From: Sphingoaurantiacus capsulatus
GTDB lineage: Bacteria > Pseudomonadota > Alphaproteobacteria > Sphingomonadales > Sphingomonadaceae
Assembly: GCF_042648405.1 (NCBI RefSeq)
Contig: NZ_JBHRXV010000013.1
Location: 1 to 64,000, forward strand
Length of the DNA: 64,000 nt
Reading direction: 5' to 3'
The position numbers and the translations under genes are program-made. Positions 35,230 to 43,222 of this stretch are shown in pieces. The notes under the pieces are model-generated. The model had not been told where the DNA came from and made no database searches. It saw only the letters and a list, made by a program, of their open reading frames with translations. Every line of letters begins with the position of its first letter. Within the stretch, counting starts at the first letter, position 1.

Positions 35230-35299
35230 CCGTCATACCGGCGAAAGCCGGTATCCAGTCGGCGGGTGGTCTGGATACCGGCTTTCGCCGGTATGACGG
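35230..35299. repeat. Perfect inverted repeat between convergent genes
   Basis: Two 29-bp arms are exactly complementary, with a 12-bp loop. Each arm contains ACCGGCGAAAGCCGGT, itself a small palindrome. It resembles the element at 30181 in design (GTCATACCGGCGAAAGCCGG versus GTCATCCCCGCGAAGGCGGG). Probably a REP-like element that also works as a terminator for both flanking operons. Confidence 0.8.
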
Positions 35300-35327
35300 T
35301 TAGTGGGTTGGGGAAGAGCAGCCGCCC

Positions 35328-36332
35328 CTACCGCCGAACGTCGAAATTACCCTCGGCAAACGCCGCGAGATCGGCGCGCGTGAACAGCGACGCATCCCCC
35401 GGCAGCGAATGCTTGAGGCAGGTCAACGCCAACCCGCTGTGCACCGCCTTCTCCAGCCCCGCGCCATCGAGCAACCCGTGCAGCACGCCGGCCGCAAACG
35501 CATCGCCCGCGCCGATGCGATCGACGATGCCCGCGACGATCACCTCTTCGGTCTGCCACTGCCCATCGCGCGCATCGAGCCGCGCCGCGATCCGATGCCG
35601 GTCGGCATCGTCGACATGGCGCGCGGTCGAGGCGATCAGCTTGAAATTCGGGAAGGCGTCAAACGCCGCCTGCGCCGCCTCGCGCCGCCGCACCTCGCCG
35701 TCGCCCGAGAAGGGCTTGTCCAGCAGCAGCGCGATGTCGCGGTGGTTGCCGAAGAACAGCTCCGCCTCAGCGACCAGTTCGCGCAGGATCGCGCGCGGAT
35801 CACCGTCCCAGCTCTCCCACAGCTTCGCGCGGTAATTGCCGTCGAAGCTGATGCGCACGCCGGCGGCCTTCGCGGCCTTCACCGCCGCCTTCGCCGCCGC
35901 CGCGCCAGCCGGCCCAAGCGCCGGGGTGATCCCCGACACATGCAGCCATTCGACGCCGTCCAGCGCCGCCGCCCAATCGACCTCGCCGGCGGCAAGCGCG
36001 AACGCCGACTGCGCGCGGTCATAGACGATGTCCGACGCGCGAAGCCCCGCGCCGGGCGTCAGGAAATAGAGACCCAATCGCCCCGGCCCCGTCGTCACCG
36101 TCGAAGTATCGACCCCACGCCGCCGCAGCTCGGCGATGGCGCCGTGGCCGATGACATTGTCCGGCACCCGCGACACCATCCGCGTCGCATGGCCAAGCGC
36201 CGACAGCCCAATCGCGACGTTCGCTTCGGCCCCGCCGAAGTGGAGGTCGAGCCGCGGCGACTGGAACAGCAGCTCGCGCCCCGACGGGGTCAGCCGCAGC
36301 AGCAACTCGCCGAAGCAGGCAACGCGCGCCAT
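35328..36332 (-). CDS. kdgK: 2-keto-3-deoxygluconate kinase
   Basis: 334 residues of the PfkB/ribokinase family. FGGAEANVAIGLSALG near the N-terminus and DRIGAGDAFAAGVLHG at the C-terminus (anion hole and catalytic Asp) are clear. KdgK makes 2-keto-3-deoxy-6-phosphogluconate from KDG. Its start at 36332 is one base beyond the kduD stop. Last gene of the kduI-kduD-kdgK operon. Its product is the substrate of the aldolase encoded at 39239. Confidence 0.92.
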   Translation of the reverse strand: MARVACFGELLLRLTPSGRELLFQSPRLDLHFGGAEANVAIGLSALGHATRMVSRVPDNVIGHGAIAELRRRGVDTSTVTTGPGRLGLYFLTPGAGLRASDIVYDRAQSAFALAAGEVDWAAALDGVEWLHVSGITPALGPAGAAAAKAAVKAAKAAGVRISFDGNYRAKLWESWDGDPRAILRELVAEAELFFGNHRDIALLLDKPFSGDGEVRRREAAQAAFDAFPNFKLIASTARHVDDADRHRIAARLDARDGQWQTEEVIVAGIVDRIGAGDAFAAGVLHGLLDGAGLEKAVHSGLALTCLKHSLPGDASLFTRADLAAFAEGNFDVRR

Positions 36333-36333
36333 C

Positions 36334-37086
36334 TCAGCGCGCGAGCCAGCCGCCGTCGACGGCGAGCACATGGCCGTTGACGTAGTCCGACGCCGGCGAG
36401 GCGAGGAACACCGCCGCGCCACCGAGGTCCTCCGATGCGCCCCAGCGCCCGGCGGGAATACGGTCGAGGATCGAACGGTTGCGCGCTTCGTCTGCTTGCA
36501 AGGCCGCGGTGTTGTTAGTGGCGATATAGCCCGGCGCGATGGCGTTGACGTTGACGCCCTTCGCCGCCCACTCGTTGGCGAGCAGCTTGGTCAGCCCCGC
36601 CACACCCGACTTCGACGCGGTATAGCTCGGCACGCGGATGCCGCCCTGGAAGCTCAGCATCGAGGCGATGTTGATGATCTTGCCACGTCGTCGAGCGATC
36701 ATGTGCTTGCCCGCCGCCTGGCAAAGAAAGAACACCGACTTCAGATTGGTGTCGATCACCGCGTCCCAGTCTTCCTCGGTGAAGTCGACCGCGTCGGCAC
36801 GGCGGATGATGCCGGCGTTGTTGACGAGGATATCGAGTCCGCCGAGCCCCTCCACCGCCTGCGCCACCACGCCCTCCACCGGTGCGATCGACGACAGGTC
36901 GGCGCCGATCAGCAGCGCACGCCGGCCCAGCCCCTCGATCCGCGCCGCCGTCTCGGTCGCCGGCGACCGGCCGACCAGCGCCACGTCGGCGCCCGCCTCG
37001 GCGAGCGCCACCGCGATGCCCTGCCCGATGCCGGTGTTGGCGCCGGTGACGACCGCGACCCGGCCACTGAGGTCGAACGCGCCCAT
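36334..37086 (-). CDS. kduD: 2-dehydro-3-deoxy-D-gluconate 5-dehydrogenase
   Basis: 250 residues, SDR. TGANTGIGQGIAVALAEAGA, NNAGI, Y-T-A-S-K in VPSYTASKSG, and the ending NGHVLAVDGGWLAR match KduD, which reduces 5-keto-4-deoxyuronate-derived 2,5-diketo-3-deoxygluconate to KDG. Start overlaps the kduI stop by one base (TAATG). Operon partners and the neighbouring pectate lyase confirm the assignment. Confidence 0.93.
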   Translation of the reverse strand: MGAFDLSGRVAVVTGANTGIGQGIAVALAEAGADVALVGRSPATETAARIEGLGRRALLIGADLSSIAPVEGVVAQAVEGLGGLDILVNNAGIIRRADAVDFTEEDWDAVIDTNLKSVFFLCQAAGKHMIARRRGKIINIASMLSFQGGIRVPSYTASKSGVAGLTKLLANEWAAKGVNVNAIAPGYIATNNTAALQADEARNRSILDRIPAGRWGASEDLGGAAVFLASPASDYVNGHVLAVDGGWLAR

Positions 37087-37925
37087 TATTGCAGCTGGCA
37101 GATGTCGAGGACGGACATGTCGGTATAGTCCTGATTCTCGCCCGCCATCGCCCAGATGAAGGCATAGGCGCGCGTGCCCGAGCCCATGTGCACCGACCAG
37201 GGCGGCGAGATCACCGCTTCCTCGTTCGCCATCACGATGTGCCGCATCGCCTCGCCCTCACCCATGTAGTGGAACACACGGTCGTTGGGGCCGTCGAGGC
37301 CGAAGTAGAAATAGATCTCCGATCGGCGCTCGTGGATGTGCGGCGGCATGGTGTTCCACACCGATCCGGGCTTCAGAACGGTCAGGCCCATGACCAGCTG
37401 CGCCGAATCGCAGACGCCGGGGATGACGAGCTGAAAGATCGTCCGCTCGTTCGATTCCTCGAGGCTGCCGCGCTCCAATGCATTGGCGTCAGCGATCGAC
37501 AGCTTGCGCGTCTTGAAGCCTTTGTGCGCCGGGCAGGACGCCAGATAGAAGCGCGCCCCCTCGCCGGCGAAGCTGACGTCGGTCGCGCCCATCGTCACAT
37601 AGACGCAGTCCATGTGGCCGAGCGTGAAGCTCTCGCCGTCGACGGTGACGCTGCCCTCGACCTGCCCGACGTTGACCACCGCCAGTTCGCGCCGTTCGAG
37701 GAAGGGATGGCCAGCGGCCGACGGCGGCTCGCTTTGCGTCGGCAGCTTCACCGGAGCGCCCGCCACCTGCACCCCGCCGATCACGAAGCGGTCGGCATGG
37801 GTGTAGTTGAGCACGCACTCGCCGGCACGGAACAGGCCGGAGATCAGGTAGCGGTCACGCAGTTCCTCGTTCGACACGCACTCCATCATGTCCGGGTGCG
37901 TCGCGTAATAGGTGCGTTCGAACAT
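37086..37925 (-). CDS. kduI: 4-deoxy-L-threo-5-hexosulose-uronate ketol-isomerase
   Basis: 279 residues, the length of E. coli KduI. Zinc ligands are visible in PPHIHERRSEIYFYF (two His and a Glu) and the later SVHMGSG. N-terminus YYATHPDMMECVSNEELRD matches the family. It isomerises the unsaturated-uronate product to 2,5-diketo-3-deoxygluconate. ATG at 37925 has a GGGGAG ribosome site; LacI operator 3 lies 39 bases upstream. First gene of the kduI-kduD-kdgK operon. Confidence 0.95.
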   Translation of the reverse strand: MFERTYYATHPDMMECVSNEELRDRYLISGLFRAGECVLNYTHADRFVIGGVQVAGAPVKLPTQSEPPSAAGHPFLERRELAVVNVGQVEGSVTVDGESFTLGHMDCVYVTMGATDVSFAGEGARFYLASCPAHKGFKTRKLSIADANALERGSLEESNERTIFQLVIPGVCDSAQLVMGLTVLKPGSVWNTMPPHIHERRSEIYFYFGLDGPNDRVFHYMGEGEAMRHIVMANEEAVISPPWSVHMGSGTRAYAFIWAMAGENQDYTDMSVLDICQLQ

Positions 37926-37963
37926 CGCTTTTCTCCCCAGGATCACCGGCTGCTTTTTCGTTT

Positions 37964-37979
37964 GGTAACCGGTGTCATT
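37964..37979. promoter_or_regulatory. LacI-type operator 3
   Basis: GGTAACCGGTGTCATT, 39 bases before the kduI start. On the minus strand it reads AATGACACCGGTTACC, nearly the same as operators 4 and 5. Confidence 0.8.
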
Positions 37980-38013
37980 CGCGGCTGCAAGCTAAACCGG
38001 CTTTTGCTATCGC

Positions 38014-39066
38014 CTATTCCTGCGGAGGCGGCGCGACCGAGGCGCGGCGCACTAGCGCCGACGGGAAACGCGACTGCTTCCCCGGCCCGTCATCGTCGCC
38101 GGCGTCGCCGATCAGCTTGACCGCGGCCGAATAGGCCATCTGCAGGATTGGCCAGCGGACGGTGCTGAGCGGCGGCCAGATATGCGCGGCGATGGCGGTG
38201 TCGTCGAAGCCGACGATCGACAGATCTTCCGGGATGCTCAAGCCCCGCTGCCTCGCCGCATGCAGCACGCCCGCCGCCATTTCGTCGTTCGACGCGAAGA
38301 TCGCGGTCGGTCGCGGGCTGCGGTCGAGCAGGCGCCGCGCTGCTTCGAGGCCGGAGGCGAAGGTATAGTCGCCCTGCGTCATATACCCCTTCGGGAGGTC
38401 GATGCCGGCCTCGGCCAATGCCGCCTCGAAGCCGATCCGCCGCTCCTTCGCCGAGCGGAAGCCCTGCGGCCCTTCGACAAGGCCGATGCGGCGATGCCCC
38501 TGCGCGATCAGATATTCGGTCGCGGCCTTCACCGCATCCTGGTCGTCCGACGCCACCATGCGGTCGGGCGTGTCGAGCATCGCCGAGCCCATGCGCGTGT
38601 AGCGACAGCCCGATTCCTCGCAGAGCCGCGCCAGCGCGTCATTTTCCGAGATCGGCGGGAGGAGCACGACGCCGAACAGCCGCTGCCGCTCGAGAAAGGC
38701 GCGAACATCGTCGAGCATCGCCGGCGAGCGGCGATCGACCGGCCGCACCACCAGTTCGAAATCGGTGCCGTGCAGCGCATCGAGGATGCCCTGCTGCACG
38801 CCCAGCACCATCTGCGAGTTCGGGTTGTCGTGGATCAGTCCGATCAGGAAATTGCGTCCCAGCGCCAGCGCCCGCGCCTGCGGGTTGGGCACATAGCCCA
38901 GCTCGTCGATCACGGTCTGCACCCGCTCGCGCGTGGCGTCGCTCAGCAGCGGCGAGCGGTTGATGACGCGGCTCACCGTCTTTTTCGACACGCCGGCGAG
39001 GCGGGCCACGTCGTTGATCGTGGCCTTCATGCGATCGCTCGCGGTCAGGGGGGCCTTGTCGGTCAA
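38014..39066 (-). CDS. LacI-family regulator of the pectin cluster
   Basis: About 350 residues. The helix-turn-helix is ATINDVARLAGVSKKTVSRV followed by the hinge NPQARALALG and a periplasmic-binding-like ligand domain. I favour a TTG start at 39066, which has GGAGG five bases upstream; the ATG at 39030 has no clear ribosome site but also gives a full HTH. Five copies of its likely operator occur upstream of pectin genes, including operator 4 in front of itself. In other proteobacteria such regulators respond to KDG or KDPG; this is inferred here. Confidence 0.92.
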   Translation of the reverse strand: MTDKAPLTASDRMKATINDVARLAGVSKKTVSRVINRSPLLSDATRERVQTVIDELGYVPNPQARALALGRNFLIGLIHDNPNSQMVLGVQQGILDALHGTDFELVVRPVDRRSPAMLDDVRAFLERQRLFGVVLLPPISENDALARLCEESGCRYTRMGSAMLDTPDRMVASDDQDAVKAATEYLIAQGHRRIGLVEGPQGFRSAKERRIGFEAALAEAGIDLPKGYMTQGDYTFASGLEAARRLLDRSPRPTAIFASNDEMAAGVLHAARQRGLSIPEDLSIVGFDDTAIAAHIWPPLSTVRWPILQMAYSAAVKLIGDAGDDDGPGKQSRFPSALVRRASVAPPPQE

Positions 39067-39152
39067 ATCATCCTCCAGCGACGCGACCTTAGCGCAAGAT
39101 TCTCGCTGCGCCATCCGGGCAGGGCTTGCCCCGCGCCGCGCATCGTCGCATG

Positions 39153-39167
39153 ATGACACCGGTTACC
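39153..39167. promoter_or_regulatory. LacI-type operator 4
   Basis: ATGACACCGGTTACC, placed between the divergent LacI gene (TTG 39066) and KDPG aldolase gene (39239); likely controls both, including autoregulation. Confidence 0.8.
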
Positions 39168-39238
39168 TGATAAGAAATGCATTGGGGAGCAGAAAGTGGG
39201 AGCCAATTCGGCGCGGGTGGCGAGCCTTGGCGGCATGC

Positions 39239-39856
39239 ATGCCTGATCTCGCGACGATCATGACCGCCGCGCCGGTAATCCCGGTGCTGGTGATCGACGA
39301 TGTCGCCGACGCGGTGCCGCTCGCCGAGACCTTGGTCGCCGCCGGCCTGCCGGTGCTCGAAGTCACCTTCCGCACCGCCGCCGCGCTCGACGCCATCCGC
39401 GCGATGGCGAAGGTGCCGGGCGCGATCGTCGGCGCGGGCACGGTGCTCGACCCCGATCTCTACACCGCGGCGGTCGATGCGGGCGCCAGCTTCGCGGTCA
39501 GCCCCGGCCTCACCGACCGGCTGGCGCGCGCCGCCGCCGATGGCCCGGCACCGCTGCTGCCCGGCGTCGCCTCGGCGTCGGACATCATGCGTGCCCGCGA
39601 TCATGGCTTCAGCCGCCTGAAATTCTTTCCGGCGTCGATCGCCGGCGGCATCCCGGCGCTGTCGGCCTATGCCTCGGTGTTCGGCGACCTGCGCTTCTGC
39701 CCGACCGGCGGGATCACCGCGGACAACGCCGCCGACTGGCTGGCGCTTCCCTTCGTCGACTGCGTCGGCGGCACCTGGATCGTCCCGCGCGGGGGTGCCC
39801 GCGACCTCACCGCCATCGCCGAGCGCGCTCGCCGCGCCGCTGCGCCGATCGCCTGA
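39239..39856 (+). CDS. eda: 2-dehydro-3-deoxyphosphogluconate aldolase
   Basis: 205 residues, class I aldolase. The catalytic Glu41 is in VLEVTFRT and the Schiff-base Lys128 in RLKFFPAS. It splits KDPG into pyruvate and glyceraldehyde 3-phosphate, the last step of the pathway from pectin. ATG at 39239 matches the family N-terminus; the in-frame ATG at 39260 is the alternative. Behind operator 4. Confidence 0.93.
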   Translation: MPDLATIMTAAPVIPVLVIDDVADAVPLAETLVAAGLPVLEVTFRTAAALDAIRAMAKVPGAIVGAGTVLDPDLYTAAVDAGASFAVSPGLTDRLARAAADGPAPLLPGVASASDIMRARDHGFSRLKFFPASIAGGIPALSAYASVFGDLRFCPTGGITADNAADWLALPFVDCVGGTWIVPRGGARDLTAIAERARRAAAPIA

Positions 39857-39897
39857 AGGACCTCGACAAATGCCGAAGCAGATCAGGCACGTTTGCC

Positions 39898-39913
39898 AAT
39901 GACACCGGTTTCC
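39898..39913. promoter_or_regulatory. LacI-type operator 5
   Basis: AATGACACCGGTTTCC, 38 bases before the GTG of the hydratase-like gene at 39952, so the hydratase and MFS pair belongs to the pectin regulon. Confidence 0.75.
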
Positions 39914-39951
39914 TTTATCGTGACGACCAAGAACAAGAAGGGGGAGCGTCC

Positions 39952-40737
39952 GTGAGTTCAGAGCGTGATCGCGATGCGATCGCCGGGCGTTTCCGTGCCG
40001 CGCGGCGCGCCGCCGGCAGCTTCGCCGACTTCCCCGGTGAGCTTCCCGCCACCCTCGACGAAGCCTATGCCGTGCAGGACGCGGCGATCACCGGCTGGGA
40101 CCGCCCGGTGCTCGGCTGGAAGGTCGGCCGTATCATGCCGCCGTTCGAGGAAGCGCTCGGCGCCGAACGCCTCGCCGGCCCGATCTTCGATGTGCGCGAG
40201 GGCGAACCCGCCATGCCGGTGTTCGCCGATGGCTTTGCGGCGGGCGAGGCGGAATTCCTGTTGCGGCTCGGCGCGGTGCCCGCCGGCAAGACGCGCTTCA
40301 CGCTCGATGCTGCCGCCGACGCTATTGACGCCGTGCACCTCGGCATCGAGATCGCCAGCTCGCCACTGCGGCCGATCAACGATATCGGCCCGGCGGCGGT
40401 CGTCTCCGACTTCGGCAACAACAACGGCCTCGTCGTCGGCCCGGCGATCGAGAACTGGCGGATCAGCGGCTTCGAGGACTGGACCGTCACGACGCTGATC
40501 GACGGCGTCGCCGTCGGCACGGGGGCCGCGCGCGGCTTTCCCGACGGCGCGATCGGCGCCGTGCGCTTCTTCCTTGAACTGATGGCGCGGCGCGGCATTG
40601 CGATCGTGCCCGGCTGGTGGATTTCATCCGGCGCGGTCACCGGCGTCCACGAGGCAAAGCCCGGCCAGACGGTCGAGGCGCGCTTCGACGGCCACGGCAG
40701 CGTCAAATGCCGTCTCGAAGCGGCGCAACCGAGCTAA
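39952..40737 (+). CDS. 2-keto-4-pentenoate hydratase-like protein
   Basis: 261 residues of the FAH/MhpD-type hydratase superfamily (E. coli MhpD is about 269). Family patterns include GWKVG near residue 57, GEAEFLLRL, HLGIEIASS, and SDFGNNNGLVVG. GTG start with GGGGGAG. These enzymes hydrate or decarboxylate 2-keto-enoic acids with a divalent metal. No such step is part of the standard KduI/KduD/KdgK route, so it may process a side product or another sugar acid; the operator 5 link is clear but the reaction is not. MFS gene follows by 24 bases. Confidence 0.8.
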   Translation: MSSERDRDAIAGRFRAARRAAGSFADFPGELPATLDEAYAVQDAAITGWDRPVLGWKVGRIMPPFEEALGAERLAGPIFDVREGEPAMPVFADGFAAGEAEFLLRLGAVPAGKTRFTLDAAADAIDAVHLGIEIASSPLRPINDIGPAAVVSDFGNNNGLVVGPAIENWRISGFEDWTVTTLIDGVAVGTGAARGFPDGAIGAVRFFLELMARRGIAIVPGWWISSGAVTGVHEAKPGQTVEARFDGHGSVKCRLEAAQPS

Positions 40738-40761
40738 GGAATACCCTGGGGAGGGATTGAG

Positions 40762-42045
40762 ATGGCGAGTGTGACTGAGGCGACGACGCCGGAAGGCGGC
40801 CGCGTCGGGCGGGTGCGCTGGACGATCTGCGCGCTGCTCTTCTTTGCAACGACGATCAACTACATCGACCGGCAGATGATCAGCGTCCTGAAGCCGACGC
40901 TGGAGGCGGAGTTCGGCTGGAGCGAGACCACCTATGCCGACATCGTCTTCGCCTTTCAGCTCTCCTACGCCATCGGCTATTTCATCTTCGGTCACGTCAT
41001 GGACCGCATCGGCGCGCGCTACGGCTATTCGCTCGCCGCGCTGATCTGGGGCACCGCCGCGATGATGACCTCGGCGGCGCGCGACGTCGGCCATTTCATG
41101 CTCGCGCGTTTCGTGCTCGGCCTCGGCGAATCGGGCAACTTCCCCGCCGGCATCAAGGCGGTGGCGGAGTGGTTCCCGAAGAAGGAGCGCGCGTTCGCGG
41201 TCGGTATCTTCAACGCCGGCGCGAATATCGGCGCGATCCTGACGCCGCTGATCGCGCCGCTGCTCGTCGTCGCCTTCGGCTGGCGCGCCGCCTTCCTGAT
41301 CACCGGCGGACTCGTGTTCGTGTGGATCGCCATCTGGCTGCTCGTCTATCGCAGCCCGCGCGAGAAGAAGAACCTGTCGGCGGCCGAGCTCGCCTATATC
41401 GAGAGCGACCCCGCCGACACGCCCGGCAAGGTGCCGTGGAGCAGCCTGCTGCGCCGCCGCCAGACCTGGGCTTACGCGGTCGGCAAATTCCTGATCGACC
41501 CGATCTGGTTCTTCCTGCTGTTCTGGCTGCCTGACTTCTTCGCCAAGCAGCACGGGCTCGACCTGATGACCTTCGGCCCGCCGCTGGTCGCCATCTACAT
41601 CATCTCCGATGTCGGCTCTGTGGCCGGCGGCTGGCTGTCGTCGGCGCTGATCAAGCGCGGCTGGACGATCAACCGCGCCCGCAAGACGGCGATGCTGATC
41701 TGCGCGTTGTGCGTGCCGCCGGTGGCGTTGGCACCCGGGATCGACAATCTGTGGACGGCAGTGCTGCTGATCGGCCTCGCCACCGCCGCGCACCAGGGCT
41801 TCTCCGCCAATCTCTACACGCTGCCGTCCGACCTGTTTCCGCGCAAAGCGGTGGGCGGGGTCATCGGCATCGGCGGCACCATCGGCGCGATCGGCGGCAT
41901 GTTCATGGCGAAGTTCACCGGCTGGATGCTCGACACCACCGGCAGCTATGTGCCGATGTTCATCATCGCCGGCTCCGCCTACCTCGTCGCGCTGCTCGCC
42001 ATCCACCTGCTGGTGCCGCGGATGGAGCCGGTCGAGGAGGTCTGA
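40762..42045 (+). CDS. MFS transporter, hexuronate/anion:cation symporter type (ExuT-like)
   Basis: 427 residues, 12 TM. TTINYIDRQMISVLKPTLEAEF in TM1 (split by the membrane edge) and the loop DRIGARYGYS are characteristic of the anion:cation symporter family that includes ExuT and GudP. Together with its position after operator 5, uptake of galacturonate or unsaturated uronates across the inner membrane is the best guess. RBS GGGGAGGG. Confidence 0.9.
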   Translation: MASVTEATTPEGGRVGRVRWTICALLFFATTINYIDRQMISVLKPTLEAEFGWSETTYADIVFAFQLSYAIGYFIFGHVMDRIGARYGYSLAALIWGTAAMMTSAARDVGHFMLARFVLGLGESGNFPAGIKAVAEWFPKKERAFAVGIFNAGANIGAILTPLIAPLLVVAFGWRAAFLITGGLVFVWIAIWLLVYRSPREKKNLSAAELAYIESDPADTPGKVPWSSLLRRRQTWAYAVGKFLIDPIWFFLLFWLPDFFAKQHGLDLMTFGPPLVAIYIISDVGSVAGGWLSSALIKRGWTINRARKTAMLICALCVPPVALAPGIDNLWTAVLLIGLATAAHQGFSANLYTLPSDLFPRKAVGGVIGIGGTIGAIGGMFMAKFTGWMLDTTGSYVPMFIIAGSAYLVALLAIHLLVPRMEPVEEV

Positions 42046-42121
42046 CCCTCTCGACCGACAACCGATACCCGCCGACAAACCGGCATCGACGCTCGGTCAC
42101 GTTCCGCCTAGATTGCAGGGC

Positions 42122-43132
42122 GTGACCGAGCGTGATCGTCAGCCTTTCAGCCGGATGCTCTCCGCCTACCGCAAGCGGGCGGGGCTGTCGCAACTGTCGC
42201 TGTCGCTCGAAGCCGCCCTTTCCACCCGCCACCTCGGCTTCCTCGAAAGCAGCCGCGCGCGGCCGAGCGCCACCATGGTGAAGAAGCTCGCAACCGCGCT
42301 GGCGCTGACCGACAGCGAGCGCGACGGGCTGCTCGTCGCCGCCGGCTTCGCGCCGTGGCGGATCGACACCGGTCCCGCCGACCAGCCGCTGATGACCGGT
42401 GGCGCCATCGGCGCGCTCGCCTTCGACAGCGCGGTGGCGATGGCGACCGCGGACGACGCCGAGACGGTCGTGGCGCTCGCAGCACGCCTGTTCGGGGCCG
42501 TCGGCATCGATCAATTCATCAGCGGCACGCTGCGCCGCGGCCTCGACGGCCGCTGGCTGATCGAGCGCGATATCGCCGGCCGGCCGGCGATCGGCTGGCT
42601 CAGCCATATCGAGATCAACGACTATCGTGATCGCGACGTGCTGGTCTCGATCACCTCGCGGGCGCATCGCGGCTTCGTGTGGGAGGATGTGACGCGCGTG
42701 CCGCTCGCCGCCGACCAGCGCCGCATCCTCGACGAGGCGAACGACTTCGGCATCACCAGCGGGTTCGTGTTTCCGGTGCAACGCGGCGACGGCAGCGTCC
42801 GCGCGCTGACCTCCTGGGCGGAACGGCTCGATCCCGCCGACCCCGCGCTGCGCGCCGCGGCCGGGCTGGTCGCCGCCGCGCTGATCGACAATCTCGACCG
42901 GCTGCGCGCCGATGCGCATCCGGCGAACACGCCGGCCCGGCTGCCCGACGCCCATCGCGACGTGCTCGGCTGGATCGGCGCGGGCCGCTCGGTGGCCTGG
43001 ATCGCCGCGCGTCGCAGCCGCACCGAGGAGGAGACGCGCGACCTGATCGGCGCGGCGACCCGCGCGATGGGTGCCTCGTCGCCCGCGCAGGCGACCACGC
43101 GCGCCGTCGCGCTCGGCCTGCTGGCGGCTTGA
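42122..43132 (+). CDS. XRE-LuxR hybrid transcriptional regulator
   Basis: 336 residues in one continuous frame, GTG start at 42122. Residues 8-75 are an XRE helix-turn-helix of the type with STRHLGFLESSRARPS, as in MmyB-like regulators. Residues 105-255 look like a LuxR autoinducer-binding domain: W159, Y168-R-D-R-D-V, FVWEDV (W187), NDFGITSGFVFPVQ and RALTSWAERLDP. Residues 275-336 are a LuxR/GerE helix-turn-helix: HRDVLGWIGAGRSVAWIA, ending AVALGLLAA. So the protein carries two DNA-binding domains around one sensor. No LuxI synthase is seen in the window. Not clearly part of the pectin operon; 76 bases after the MFS stop. Confidence 0.85.
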   Translation: MTERDRQPFSRMLSAYRKRAGLSQLSLSLEAALSTRHLGFLESSRARPSATMVKKLATALALTDSERDGLLVAAGFAPWRIDTGPADQPLMTGGAIGALAFDSAVAMATADDAETVVALAARLFGAVGIDQFISGTLRRGLDGRWLIERDIAGRPAIGWLSHIEINDYRDRDVLVSITSRAHRGFVWEDVTRVPLAADQRRILDEANDFGITSGFVFPVQRGDGSVRALTSWAERLDPADPALRAAAGLVAAALIDNLDRLRADAHPANTPARLPDAHRDVLGWIGAGRSVAWIAARRSRTEEETRDLIGAATRAMGASSPAQATTRAVALGLLAA

Positions 43133-43180
43133 CCTACCTGCCAGATAATCGACGCCCCCGCGTCGCTTGACGCATCATCC

Positions 43181-43198
43181 GTATTATCTAAATAATAC
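43181..43198. promoter_or_regulatory. Inverted repeat in promoter of the protease gene
   Basis: GTATTAT-CTAA-ATAATAC, a perfect 7-bp inverted repeat. A TTGACG box (43167) stands 16 bases before TAAATA, so the palindrome overlaps the probable -10. It is AT-rich in a GC-rich genome, suggesting a real operator. Confidence 0.5.
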
Positions 43199-43222
43199 AC
43201 ATGGCATTTACGGAGAGCGCAT

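Noticed and set aside
38014..39159. LacI gene starting near 39159
   Set aside because: That start would overlap operator 4 and add an unconserved extension; the TTG at 39066 with GGAGG or the ATG at 39030 fits better.
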